64,000 bases of DNA from Mauremys mutica (lineage: Eukaryota; Chordata; Testudines; Geoemydidae): assembly GCF_020497125.1 (NCBI RefSeq), contig NC_059082.1:66170948-66234947 (forward strand). Direction: 5' to 3'. A program made the position numbers and the translations under genes. Positions 49,182-61,096 of the stretch are shown piece after piece; position 1 is the first letter of the stretch; every line of letters begins with the position of its first letter. The notes below the pieces were generated by a model. The model had not been told where the DNA came from and made no database searches. It saw only the letters and a program-made list of their open reading frames with translations.

Positions 49182-49455
49182 GGCCCGGTCTACACTGGGG
49201 GGGCGGAGGGAGGGGGAGGAGATCGATCTAAATTACATGAATAATGTAGCTGAACTCAACGTACTTAGATCGACTTACCGTGGGGTCTTCACCGTGGTGA
49301 GTCGACTGCTGCCGCTCCCCCATTGACTCCGCCTGTGCCTCTCGCGGAGGTGGAGTACAGGAGTCGACAGGAGAGCGCTCGGTCTAGACGTGATAAATCG
49401 ACCCCCGCTGGATCGATCGCTGCCCGCCGATCCAGTGGGTAGTGTAGACATACCC
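49182..49455. mobile_element. Harbinger-type MITE with TTA target duplication
   Basis: A 274-bp element with ends ggcccggtctacact and agtgtagacatacc, flanked by TTA at 49179-49181 and 49456-49458. Interior has self-complementary gatcgatctaaatt and gtagctgaactcaacgtac segments. The family matches 11862-12157 but in the opposite orientation. Confidence 0.88.
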
Positions 49456-49458
49456 TTA

Positions 49459-50779
49459 CACACTTTTATCTATATTTGTTATATATACACCTTTGTGAGC
49501 TAGGAATTTTATTCTAGCTTGATGGGGGCGGGTTACAAAGTTTCCCCCAGGAAACCCCAATGGGGGTAATTATTGCAAATTCCAGAGCAGGATACAACTT
49601 CAGAGAAGTATCACCCCCTGGAGAGAATTGGTTTTGCATATACTGGCTCGTACTGGGTCCATGAGGCCCAGCAGACAAAGAACAGGCTTTTGCTACAAAG
49701 GCACAGGCTGAACTAAGTCAGAAATCCTAATTTTGATCCTTGAATTGACATGACACTGTAACCAAGAGGGCAAACAGTGCTGGAAGGATTAGAAGGCACC
49801 ACTCAGTCTACTTCCTCTTTGCCTTCTATCACTCTGATCTTTCCCAACATTCTTATCCTTTTTTCTCTCTTCGTCTCTTAATCATTCTCCCAAGATTAAA
49901 CTCTTCCCCTCTCCTAATCAAATCTATCCCTCAACCAAATCAATCCTCCCCATCAGAGTCAATTCCTCCCCTAACTCTACATCTAAATCAATTCATTTCT
50001 GCTTTGCTACTTAGTCATCAGTCTATCCCTCAATTAAATCGATTCACACGTACTCATTTAGTTCATGAAGCTGTTTGCACTTAGCTCACATTTGGCAGGT
50101 GTTCTTCACAACCACATGGACTAAAAACTAATTATAAATTAAAGCTAAAATTCTGCAGTCTGATGGACTTCATCTGTCACTAGAAAGGCCAGTGTGCTCC
50201 ATTCTGCTCAGCCTTGGACGAGCTCTAGGTAGCGATAAAACTCCCACTGAGTCTGAGAGGAAATTTTGGTTCACTGTCCCACGCCTCCACAACATTTATT
50301 AGCACCAAGGAAATGGTCAGTTTCGGGTATTTTTGGTATGCAATTTAATATAGACTATGAATCCTTGCTCACTGGTAAGGAGTTATTTTAATAATCTTTT
50401 TGCAGCCAGTGGAACTACTCATGTGAGTAACTGCCCACTAATGTAAGGAACTCACAATTTCTCTCTTTTCAAACACTTATTCCTTTACTTTTGTGCTCTG
50501 TGATTTTATCAGTTTAAATGTAAATCCAAAAATTCTAAGAACACTTTCTGATGCACCGCAAACTCCATACAGTAGTAATGTCTTCTTGGATTAAATAGAA
50601 TAACCATGATTCATTTGTGTTACCAGCTAGCAAATAGGAGCGGCTAATGGGAGTTTTGCAAAGGAGTTTAGAGGGGAAGCGTGTATATGCGTGGGGGTAG
50701 ATAAACTTAACATTCTTTAAACTTAAAGCCAAAAACATCCCCTGATAAAAATAAAACAGTAACAAAGGAACAAGATTCA
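49459..50779. other. Non-coding stretch
   Basis: AT-rich with a pyrimidine-rich patch (about 49800-50000, many tcctc and tctatcc runs). No exon supported. Confidence 0.4.
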
Positions 50780-50899
50780 ACAGTAAAAAGATGATGCAGG
50801 CAGAAGTCCAGCAACAGAGTGGGGGCTATTCAGTTTATTGCACTCAATGAACCATGCATGATTATCTGCCCTTTGGGCAGGTGGCGTATGTGTGTATTC

Positions 50900-51030
50900 A
50901 GTAAAAGGACCTCCTTGCCCTCAGAGACTGTGAACGGGCTTTGGAGACCAGAGTGAATGAACTGGAGGAACTAAGGGAGACAGAGAGGTACAGAGATGAG
51001 ATTTTCTGGGACACGTTAGCAAGCTGCATG
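50900..51030 (+). pseudogene. CR1 ORF1 N-terminal fragment
   Basis: The fragment reads LRDCERALETRVNELEELRE followed by TERYRDEIFWDTLA, the acidic coiled-coil start of CR1 ORF1 that mediates protein assembly on the RNA. It is cut off by the deletion junction. Confidence 0.72.
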
Positions 51031-51112
51031 GAAACTTTTTCAAGACACCATAATAGAGGCTCAACTTACATGTATACCCCAAATTGAAAAACATAATAAG
51101 AGAACCAAAAAA

Positions 51113-52681
51113 GTGCCACCGTGGCCAAACAACAAAGTAAAAGAAGCAGTGAAAGGCAAAAAGGCAGCCTTTAAAAAGTGGAAGTTAAATCCTAGTGAGG
51201 AAAATAAAAAGGAGCAAATGACATGTAAAAATATAATTAGGAAGGCCAAAAAAGAATTTGAAGTACAGCTAGCCAAAGACTCAAAAAGGAATAGCAAAAA
51301 TTTTTTTAAGTACATCAGAAGCAGGAAGCCTACTAAACCACCAGTGGGACCACTGGACGATCAAGATGCTAAAGGAGCACTCAAGGACAATAAGGCCACT
51401 GCGGAGAAGCTAAATGAATTATTTGCATCGGTCTTCACGGCTCAGGATGCAAGGGAGATTCCCAAACCTGAGCCATTCTTTTTATGTGACAAATCTGAGG
51501 AACTGTCCCAGATTGAGGTGTCATTAGAGGAGGTTTTGAAACAAATTGATAAACTAAACAGTAATAAGTCACCAGGACCAGATGGTATTCACCCAAGAGT
51601 TCTGAAGGAACTCAAATGTGAAATTGCAGAACTATTAACTGTAGTCTGTAACCTATCATTTAAATTAGCTTCTGTACCAAATGACTGGAGGATAGCTAAT
51701 ATGATGCCAATTTTTAAAAAGGGCTCCAGAGGTGATCCTGGCAATTACAGGCCAGTAAGCCTGACTTCAGTACCAGATAAACTGGTTGAAACTATAGTAA
51801 AGGACAAAATTGTGAGACACACAGATGAACATAATTTGTTAGGGAAGAGCCAACACAGCTTTTGCAAAGGGAAATCATGCCTCACCAATCTACTAGCATT
51901 CTTTGGGGGGTCAACAAGTATGGACAAGAAGGATCCAATGGATATAGTGTACTTAGATTTTCAGAAAGCCTTTGACAAGGTCTCTCACCAAAGGCTCTTA
52001 AGCAAAGTAAGCTGTCATGGGATAAGAGGGAAGGTCCTCTCATGGATTGGTAACTGGTTAAAAGATAGGAAACAAAGGACAGGAATACATGGTCAGTTTT
52101 CAGAATGGAGAGAGGTAAATAGTGGTGATCCCCCAGGGGTCTATCTTGGGACCAGTCCTATTTAACATATTCATAAATAATCTGGAAAAAGCGTTAAACA
52201 GTGAGGTGGCAAAATTTGCAGATGATACAAAACTACTCAAGATAGTTAAGTCCCAGGCAGACTGCAAAGAGCTACAAAAGGATCTCTCAAAATTGGGTGA
52301 CTGGGCAATAAAATGGCAGATGAAATTCAATGTTGATAAATGCAAAGTAATGCACATTGGAGAACATAATCCCAACTATACATATAAAATGATGAGGTCT
52401 AAATTAGCTGTTACCACTCAAGAAAGAGATCTTGGAGTCATTGTGGATAGTTCTCTGAAAACATGCACTCAATGTGCAGCGAAGGTCACAAAAGCAAACA
52501 GAATGTTAGGAATCACTAGGAAAGGGAGAGATAAGAAGACACAAAATATCATATTGCCTATATATAAATCCATGGTACAGCCACATCTTGAATACTGCAT
52601 GCAGATGTGGTCACCCCATCTCAAAAAAGATATATTGGAATTGGAAAAGATTCAGAGCAGGGCAACAAAAATTATTAGGAG
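51113..52681 (+). pseudogene. CR1 ORF2 reverse transcriptase, one-base frameshift
   Basis: The first open block (51113-52165, 350 codons) has the linker (AAFKKWKLNPSEENKKEQMT), SPGPDGIHPRVLKE, PIFKKGSRGDPGNYRPVSLT and YLDFQKAFDKVSH (from 51950). The second block (from 52122) carries PQGSILGPVLFNIFINNLE, the catalytic FADDTK (52215 onward), WQMKFNVDKCKVMH, ERDLGVIVDSSL and the SMVQPHLEYCMQMW segment. The blocks join through a single extra base, probably the a at 52128 in ggtgatcccccagggg, which is the only frame break before the MITE. The endonuclease is missing. An hAT MITE at 52686 cuts the C-terminus. Confidence 0.92.
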
Positions 52682-52685
52682 TATG

Positions 52686-52898
52686 CAGGGCCGGCTCCAG
52701 ACCCCAGCGCGACAAGCGCGTGCTTGGGGGCACTCTGCCTGTCGCCTGCAGATGGTCCACCGGAGCCGCGGGACCAGTGGACCCTCCGCAGGCACGTCTG
52801 CAGGACGTCCACCGGAGCAGCGGGACCGGCGACCGCCAGAGCGCCCCCTGCGGCGTGCCGCCGTGCTTGGGGCGGCGAAATTCCTAGAGCCGTCCCTG
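52686..52898. mobile_element. hAT-type MITE inserted in CR1
   Basis: The 213-bp element has ends CAGGGCCGGCTC and gagccgtccctg, inverted repeats with two mismatches. It is flanked by the perfect 8-bp duplication GGAGTATG at 52678-52685 and 52899-52906. The interior is very similar to the MITE at 31269-31522 (ggtccaccggagccgcgg and ggaccctccgcaggca segments in both). It interrupts CR1 ORF2 and therefore jumped after that CR1 landed. Confidence 0.94.
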
Positions 52899-53442
52899 GG
52901 AGTATGGAACGACTTCCGTATGAGGAGAGATTAATAAGACTGGGACTTTCCAGCTTGGAAAAGGGATGACTAAGGGGGGATATGACTGAGGTCTATAAAA
53001 TCATGACTGGTGTGGAGAAAGTAAACAAGGAAGTATTATTTACTCCTTCTCATAACACAAGAACTAGGGGTCACCAAATGAAATTGGCAGCAGATTTAAA
53101 AGAAACAAAAGGAAGTATTTCTTCATACAACGCACAATCAACCTGTGGAACTCTTTGCCAGAGGATGTTATGAAGCCAAAGACTATAACAGGGTTCAAAA
53201 AAGAAATAGATAAATTGATAGGTCCATCAATGGTTATTAGCCAGGATGGGCAGGGATGGTGTCCCTAGTCCCTGTTTGCCAGAAGCTGGGAATGAGTGAC
53301 AGGGGATGGATCACTTGATGATTACCTGTTCTGTTCATTCCCTCTGGGGCACCTGGCATTGGCCACTGTCAGAAGACATGATACTGGGCTAGATGGATAT
53401 TTGGTCTGACCCAGTATGGCTGTTCTTATGTTCTTAAAATGT

Positions 53443-56400
53443 TTAATAGGGCTACTTGAAAGTAAGGACTAAAAATGGGCTTTGTGTTATTTCAAAATGA
53501 CAATACTTTCCAGAAACAAAAAATTACTCCTGTACTTTTAGGGACAGGATAAGCCTTCCAGCTGGTAGCCTCTGTAAAAATCACTAGTGCTTATATCCAT
53601 TTTGGAAATGATGCCACTTTTACAGAGAAATGCTTCCAGCTTTCACAAAGGGTGCCAATGTTTCTGAAAAGCAAACAATGTTAAACAGATTACTTGACAC
53701 CTTTTTCCAAAGTCAAATCCTTTCATGCAACCAAAAACAGGGAAGGATGCTTTGAAGTGTTGCATACTTAATTGTATTAGCATTTCCAATGTTTCATGTT
53801 TTAAAACTAGGATGTGAAAATCTGCTCCAGATTCAAATTTGGGAGAAATGGCCTTAAGGAATATTGGTTTTGTTATAAATTATGTACGTGTAACGACAGA
53901 ATAAATGTAGGATGGTTTTTTGTCAGAAGCAGCTGTTGATTTAGCTAGAACTTAATCCACAATGTACAATCACTTTTAGTATTTTGAAAAACAAATGGAA
54001 ACATATAAATTGTGAAAAGTAAAATCAGCAGTGTGTAGATAGATATACATATCTATATACACATAGATATAGATATATATTGCCTATAGATATAGATATA
54101 ATCTACCACACACACACCACTGCAGAAACTCTTATGAGGTTCGGTAAATATACATTAGAAAAATATAAGAGAATGTCCTTTTATCCAGTTTAGGCTACAT
54201 TCCTCTGACTTAGATCATTTACATGAAAAGCTCTGCCTTTGATCTGAATTTCTATTATAAAAATAAACTCATCTCCCCCATTCCATTCAGAGAAACAGAG
54301 GATTTTATGTTGTTTTTAAACTATATTCAAATTCTAAATTAACAATTTTCTATCCTAATTTCATTTTCAAATTCAATATTTCAAGTTAATTTTCAACTGT
54401 TAAGTTTTTAAGATTTTACTTAGAGAAGCTGACAAAGAAATTCACAGTTAAAACAGAAACTCTGTACTCCACCCACCACTGAAATATGGACTGAGAGAAA
54501 TTCAGATATGAGTTGTTTCAAAAATTTCCTCTCAGTGTTTGATAAAACAATAACAGTCATTATTATTATTTAAGATGTTGAGTCACAATATAACTAGAAA
54601 ACTAGCAACTGTTGTTCAGAGTCTCCAAATCAGATGAGGTGTGCCCAGGGCAAGGCTATGGGGTAAAGAAAAAGGTGCCTTAAATTACTTTTGCAGTCGC
54701 TGATCCTGGGGCTGGACGATGCTTTCCCTGGCACAAATATGAGCAGACTTCTTATGCTTACTACTCAAGACCCTCAGGGATCATTTTGATTGAGGAGTGT
54801 CAGAATATAGAGATGCCATGGCCATGCCCCTACAATCTATGTGCCAGGAGAGGGGTAGCATAGAAGCAGCTACAGCACCCCTATGTCACCAGAAGATTCT
54901 CCTTACGCAGTGGGAATGCTCATGAGGCTATTTAGGATGAGATTACAGCTTCTGCAAGCAACGGAGAGTCACATCCCTTTAGGTCTTTTATGCATTTATG
55001 GTCTTAATTTACCATTAATTTTTTCTTCTTTCACAGACTAATCAGAAAGTATTTTATTTGTTTTAGGAAAATATGTATATTTGGTGTTACTGTTTTTAAT
55101 CTACAACTGCAGGAGAACATATTTACTTTTAAAATTTTACAGAATAAAATATACAGACCTTGATTCCTATCCACATTGGTTTTGTGCTGGCATAACTCCA
55201 TTCACATCAATAGTTGCCCCCGATATACACCCGTGTGACTGAAATCAGAATCAAGTACATGCTATCGTATATTAAAATTTGTTCTATTTAAAGTTTTCTA
55301 AACTGCAACATATCTTAAAGAAAGATTTTAATCCAAAATTGAATCAAGGTTATTCTGTATGGGTTTCCTTCTGCCTTTTTTCAGGTAGGAGGAGTGTATT
55401 TATGTTGTGCAGACTTTGAGGAGATGTAAGAAAAAATCCCAACTGTACTATTAATCACCTTTAAGAGAACAAAGAAGTGTAAACTACTTTCATAAGAATC
55501 ATTAACTGATCTTTGCTATAGTGCAGGCAAAACACTACCACTTCATTGGAAGTATAAATCACCAGGTTTTTTTTAGGACCCAACAGACTTCCAGGCAAAT
55601 GTTATTACGGCTTATGCTGAATGATTAAATTGGTCCATTGGGAGTCATTCATGACCGTGGGAGTCCTACCCTCATAACTATTCTGGGTGCCTAAAGCTGG
55701 TCCTGTTAGCACTTCATTATAGATTTTTTAGTAATATTACTGTGAAAATTAATTAAAAAGTTGCAAGCTTCCCTGCTATGATGAGGTTTCCATGTGTCAC
55801 AATTAAGTTTTTTTTAATAAAAGGTACAAAGTCCAATAGGATTACATTCATTTTGCCACATTCTGATTCAGCTGAAACAGCAGAAGTCCAGAGGAGCTCC
55901 ACGGAGATCAGAATCTAACCCATTCAATTCTTTGGGGGAAAAGAATCCCTAAATTATCTTCCTTCCTTCCTGTTCATGAGCAGCTCAGACAACTAGAACA
56001 GGTGAACATGTGACAGCTTTTCAAAAACATTATGTTCTAATTGTCCTGTTTGTTGGCTGAACTGCTACACACTGATCCCAAAAGAATAACTCACAAGCAT
56101 CCAGTTTTTTTCATCATTATAACAATGACCATAATGGGAAATTTGAGACAAGGAAAAGAAAGTGCAACCATATTAGTGAAAGAATATCAAAAGTCCTTTG
56201 TTCAGCCTAGGTTTCATTGATAAGGATCAACCCATATTCCCTCTGTCCTACAGGAACCAAAATTCATGATGCCAACCACTTATCAAACTGTTTAAGTCTC
56301 TACATTGCCTGAATGTGACTGCCTTTGGCTCACAGAAATTATAGATGGAAACCAAAGAGGGAACATAAATCAACGAGGAACTACATCTTAAGTTGTGAAT

Positions 56401-56455
56401 GAAATGTTTGCAGTATTGCTAGATGCTGCTTTATAGAAATACAGAGAAACACGAA
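53443..56455. other. Non-coding stretch with a compound microsatellite
   Basis: No supported exon or gene. Contains the AT/GATA-type microsatellite at 54036-54116 and an unclassified GC-richer patch near 54640-54960. A palindromic old-repeat scrap is near 55190-55240. Confidence 0.4.
54036..54116. repeat. Compound microsatellite (ATAGAT / TATA / CACA)
   Basis: An irregular run of atagatat and acatatct units with short CACACACA at the end. It may be polymorphic. Confidence 0.8.
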
Positions 56456-57385
56456 TATAGAATCTAGATTCTAGGACTGGAAGGGACCGCAAGAAGACAT
56501 TGAGTCAAGTTCCCTGCCCTCATGGCAGGACCAAATACTGTCTAGACCATCCCCGATAGACATTTATCTAACCTACTCTTAAATACCTTCAGAGATGGAG
56601 ATTCCACAACCTCCCTAGGCAATTTATTCCAGTGTTTAATCACCCTGACAGTTAGGAACTTTTTCCTAATGTCCAACCTAAACCTCCCTTGCTGCAGTTT
56701 AAGACCATTGCTTCTAGTTCTATCCTTAGAGGCTAATATGAACAAGTTTTCTCCCTTCTCCTTATGACACCCTTTTAGATACCTGAAAACTGCTATTATG
56801 TCCCCTCTCAGTCTTCTCTCTTCCAAGCTAAACAAACCCAATTCTTTCAGCCTTCCTTCGTAGGTCATGTTCTCTAGACCTTTAATCATTCTTGTTGCTC
56901 TTCTCTGGACCCTCTCCAATTTCTCCACATCTTTCTTGAAATGCAGTCCCCAGAACTGGACACAATATTCCAGTTGAGGCCTAACCAGCACAGAGTAGAG
57001 CAGAAGAATGACTTCTCATGTTTTGCTCACAACACACCTGTTAATGCATCCCAGAATCATGTTTGCTTTTTTTTGCAACAGCATCACACTGTTGACTCAT
57101 ACTTAGCTTGTGGTCCACTATAACCCCTAGATCCCTTTCTGCCGTACTCCTTCCTAGACAGTCTCTTCCCATTCTGTATGTGTGAAACTGATTGTTCCTT
57201 CCTAAGTGGAGCACTTTGCATTTGTCTTTATTAAACTTCATCCTGTTTACCTCAGACCATTTCTCCAATTTGTCCAGATCATTTTGAGTTATGACCCTAT
57301 ACTCCAAAGCACTTGCAATCCCTCCCAGTTTGGTATCATCTGCAAACTTAATAAGCGTACTTTCTATGCCAATATCTATGTAGCA
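56456..57385 (-). mobile_element. CR1 LINE, 5'-truncated
   Basis: On - the copy starts at the catalytic region of reverse transcriptase (LIKFADDT near 57360-57325) and runs to a typical CR1 3' end (ggtcccttccagtcctagaa, then ctagattctat near 56460). CR1 copies are usually truncated at the 5' end like this. Confidence 0.88.
56542..57307 (-). pseudogene. CR1 ORF2 C-terminal part, two blocks
   Basis: The first block (57307-57041) has LDKLEKWSEVNRMKFNKDK, VLHLGRNNQFHTYRMG and ERDLGVIVDHKLSMSQQCD. The second (56991-56542) has [40 protein letters not shown] sequence and [19 protein letters not shown]. One frame change separates them. Preservation is good, so the insertion is moderately young. The endonuclease and the front of the reverse transcriptase are absent. 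Confidence 0.88.
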
Positions 57386-57758
57386 TCAAGTGATCACTCC
57401 TGACACCATATCAATTACATCACCAAAGAGCTGTCAATTCCTCACCATCATGGCTCTGCTTAAGATGTCATTCTTGAAATGCTAGATGACTTTCCTCTGG
57501 AAAAGATTTACAACTAAAGAATGCTACACTTCAGGCCAGATCAAAACTGGTGTCAAGTGGAGTAGCACCATTAACATCAATGCAGCTATGCTGATTTACA
57601 CCAGCTGAGGATCTGGTCCAATGGGTATACTCATATAGCTCACCTCCTACCTTAGGCAACTTGTTGTCTATATGTTTGTCCTACACAGTCAAACCAGCAT
57701 CTGTGTTAATGATCAACCTCTGTGGATAGGAAGGAACATTATGTCCCTATTTACCTGG

Positions 57759-58400
57759 TGTGACAAAGTTCCTCCTCTACCTTGGTGGGTCCTGTGCTTA
57801 TTGGCAGATTTGCTCACCTCAGTGATCTTCCCCACAGTCTCGGTCAACTTCTCCTGTGTCTGATCAGGAGTGGGGAGGTTTGGGGGGAACCCGGGCCCGC
57901 CCTCTACTCCGGGTTCCAGCCCAGGGCCCTGTGGATTGCAGCTGTCTATAGTGCCTCCTGTAACAGCTGTATGACAGCTACAGCTCCCTGGGCTACTTCC
58001 CCATGGCCTCCTCCAAACACCTTCTTTATCCTCACCACAGGACCTTCCTCCTGGTGTCTGATAATGCTTATACTCCTTAGTCCTCCAGCAGCACACCCTC
58101 TCACTCTCAGCTCCTTGCACCTTTTGCTCCCAGCTCCTCACACACACTTCCTCTCCTCTGGCTCCCCCTCGCCTGACTGGAGTGAGCTCCTTTTTAAATC
58201 CAGGTGCCCTAATTAGCCTGCCTTGATTGGCTGCAGGTGTTCTAATCAGCCTGTCTGCCTTAATTAGTTCTAGCAGGTTCCTGATTACTCTAGTGCAGCC
58301 CCTGCTCTGGTCACTCAGGGAACAGAAAACTACTCATCCAGTGACCAGTATATTTGCCCTCTGCCAGACTCCTGTACCCCACTGGCCTGGGTCTGTCACA
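57759..58400 (-). mobile_element. Solo LTR, TGTGACAGACCC family, opposite orientation
   Basis: The 642-bp unit has outer ends TGTGACAAAG and TCTGTCACA. Read on -, it matches the order of the LTR at 29510-30297: TGTGACAGACCC..., a TATA-like tttaaaaagg (near 58191), gtgctgctggaggactaagga, gggccctgggctggaacccg. It is flanked by a four-base duplication CTGG (57755-57758 and 58401-58404). It is shorter than the first copy by internal deletions. Confidence 0.8.
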
Positions 58401-58671
58401 CTGGGTTTTTGTTTGTTTTAAGATAGACACTGGGCAGCAGGGGAAGAAAATTTACTGCTCAGGTAGAAAGCATCCTCTGGATGTTGTTAAAGCTCTCCCT
58501 TTTTTTGAGTGGGGGAAGTGTTTGTTTGGCATTTTCTAAGGTTTTCTGAGTATAGTTCCTAAAGTATTAAGGTCGGAAACTCCTCCTTTCGTCTCCCTTA
58601 TGAATTCTGTGTGTTTTAAGTTTAACCTAAAAAAAACCTAAAGGGTGCAGTTAAAACAACCTCTCCGATGA

Positions 58672-58952
58672 GGGCTTGTCTACACTTAAAACGCTGCAGC
58701 AGTGCAGCTGCGCCGCTGTGGCACTTCAGGGAAGATACTACCTACAGTGACAGGAGGGGTTCTTCCATTGGTATAGGTAATCCGCCTCCCTGAGAGGTGG
58801 TATCTAGGTCGATGGGAGAATTCTCCCATCACCCTATTGCTGTTAACACCGGGGTTGGGTTGGTTTTACTGCCTCCCCCTCAGGGGTGTGGATTTTTTAC
58901 ACTCCTGAGTGACTTAGTTATATCAACCTATTTTCCTAGTGTAGACCAGGCC
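58672..58952. mobile_element. Harbinger-type MITE
   Basis: A 281-bp element with ends gggcttgtctacact and agtgtagaccaggcc, good inverted repeats. Flanks TGA (58669-58671) and TAA (58953-58955) fit a diverged three-base target duplication. No ORF. Confidence 0.82.
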
Positions 58953-60655
58953 TAAGAGAAGGGTGTTAAGGGAATTTTATAATGAACTTATTGCTTTTCT
59001 GTTTTTCTTTGCTAGACAGCAAAATCCTTTTCTTCCTCTCTCTCCCTTTAGGCTGCATTGCCTAATCGCTCAAAAGCTTCTTTGTAAAAGGACTGCTTCT
59101 GCCACTACATTCTAGCCCCTACAGGGGTGGGTGCAGCTTTGGTGGTTTGGGAAACCCAAAATACTGGGATTTTAAATTTTAGGAAGGAATTATCCAAACA
59201 TTTTACAGATTTTAAATATTAAAACAGACATGGAAATCTCAACTGGTTTACTAGTTGAGATACTAATGTGATACTAATGTACTTGCACTGACCTGATCAG
59301 GTCTACAGTGCTTTTCATTTGTATGATCTGTGTAGTATTTCTCTTAAAAAAGGAAAACAGGATTTATAGTTGTTATTATACTACATAACACACATACCCA
59401 GTCTTAATTTCCAAATCATCATCAGAATGGATTAAAAATTCTAAGAAGTTACAGAAACAAAATGGGGAAAATGCTTCTTATTATTTTAAAGATTAACATT
59501 TAATGTTTTAAAAACAACTTAAATTTGTTTCAATTCATCTTATTATTAAGTAACCGTAGTAAAGATAGCTTTCTGAAATATTTTTCTTATTCGTGTTTTA
59601 AAAAGTTGATAGTAATTGCAACTTTTTCTACTAAAAATAACAGATGCCCTCCAGATGTATTTTAGTCTTTCTTGCTTTCCAAACTAAATTTGACATGTTC
59701 TGCAATAAGGTAAAATGGGGAACTGATGCCAATTACATCTTACGTTACAGAAATACTATTCTTAGGCAATGTTAAAATTATTCTGTTATTTGGCCAATGT
59801 TTGTTCCATAAATCCTAATATGGAAAATGCTCAAAATAAATAAATAAAATGCTTTCAAAATCCAGAATACCATTTTGCTATAAAAAAGTTTTGCAAAACT
59901 TCCTTGCCCATTCACTCAGACAAGCCAGAAAAATATCATTAGTTCACTGCATTATCATCACCATTGCAAAGGTGACAAGGATATTTTAAATTTTTTTATG
60001 TGTGGGCTAGTAAGGTTGACTGTTTTGCAAGCCTGCAGTAATGAAAAATAAAACCATGTTATAACAAGAGTCCTGAAATAGCAGTTCCTTTCCCTTTTGC
60101 TTAATGCTGCTCTAATTGTCATTAGACAATGATACAGGGCTTGACCCAAACCCAACTGAGCTTCCAATTGACTTTAATGGACTTTGTATGAGGACCTTAA
60201 TTATTTATGTTTGTTCCCATAGGAGCAAGTTTATTTTACAATTTTTGCTTTAGAGCTAAAAAGTGTATCACTTGTAATTATTTGGAGAACTTACTTTGAC
60301 ATAGAATTCATGCTTGTGCAAAAATAATGGGCATATATATTGGCTTGAGCTGAATCCATGTTGTAAACTTAAAAAAAATTAAGTATATCTGTGTAAAATA
60401 TTCTACATATTTGAACTGGACGATAATAGAGAGAGAACTGGAATGACTTCCAGCATCAAAGCTAGACTTAATGCAATATCCAAGTGGCTCTTGTTTAGTG
60501 CTGACTTCTTTTTTTTTTTTTTTTTTTTTTAATAAACAACCATGACTTTTCAGTGAAGCCTTTTGGATTAAAGACTGTCCCTCTGACAAAACTACGCAGC
60601 TCCTTTCCATTTCTTTTCTTGCTGTTTTTAAAACAATTAGAGATTTCATAAGAGT
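58953..60655. other. Non-coding stretch
   Basis: AT-rich, no gene found. An old-repeat scrap is near 60150-60185. A T-tract of 22 bases lies at 60509-60530. Confidence 0.4.
60509..60530. repeat. T22 homopolymer
   Basis: An uninterrupted run of 22 T, followed by aataaacaacc. It could be the tail of a small retroposed copy on -, but no such copy is recognisable. It may simply be a mutable tract. Confidence 0.85.
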
Positions 60656-61096
60656 CACAGAGTCTAATGCCAGAATGGAACATTAGTTCATCTAGTTTGA
60701 ACTTCTGCATATCTCAAGGACTTACCCAGTTACTCATTTTACCCAGTTACCCGTGTATGGAGTCCAATAACTTGTGTTTGCCTAAAGCACAGTTCCAGAA
60801 AGGCATCCAGTCTTGATCTGGAGATATCAAGAAGCAAGAAAGCACCACTTTCCTTGGTGGTTTCTTCCAATGGCTCATCACCCTGACTGTTAAAAATTTG
60901 AGCCCTATTTTCAATTTTAATTTTTCTTGCTTCGGCTTCCAGTTATTGGTTCTTGTTTTGTCTTTCTCTGCTAGATTAAAAAACCCTTTAGTTCCCAGTA
61001 TTTTCTCCACAGGAAAGTACTTCTACACTGTAATCAAGTCACCTCTCAATCTTCTTTTTGATAAACTAAACGGATTATTCTTCTGATAAACTAATC
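60656..61096 (-). mobile_element. Old CR1, 3' part (interrupted)
   Basis: On - it reads as the C-terminus of ORF2: FNLAEKDKTRTNNWKPKQEK, then LKFLTVRVMSHWKK and LPRKVV-like residues, and runs into a 3' tail (gtgactct). It is strongly diverged, so an old subfamily. It is continued at 61749-62010 beyond the inserted hAT element. Confidence 0.8.

Larger units (their letters stand above)
50780..53442 (+). mobile_element. CR1 LINE, internally deleted, with hAT insertion
   Basis: The element opens with ORF1 coiled-coil sequence (about 50880-51030), passes straight into the region just before the ORF2 reverse transcriptase (about 51035) and continues to a full 3' end with the tail ctgacccagtatggctgtt and the terminal ttcttatgttctta. 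About two kilobases of the standard element (rest of ORF1 and the endonuclease) are absent. The coding part is much better preserved than in the CR1 at 32.6-36.3 kb. An hAT MITE interrupts it at 52686-52898. Confidence 0.9.
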
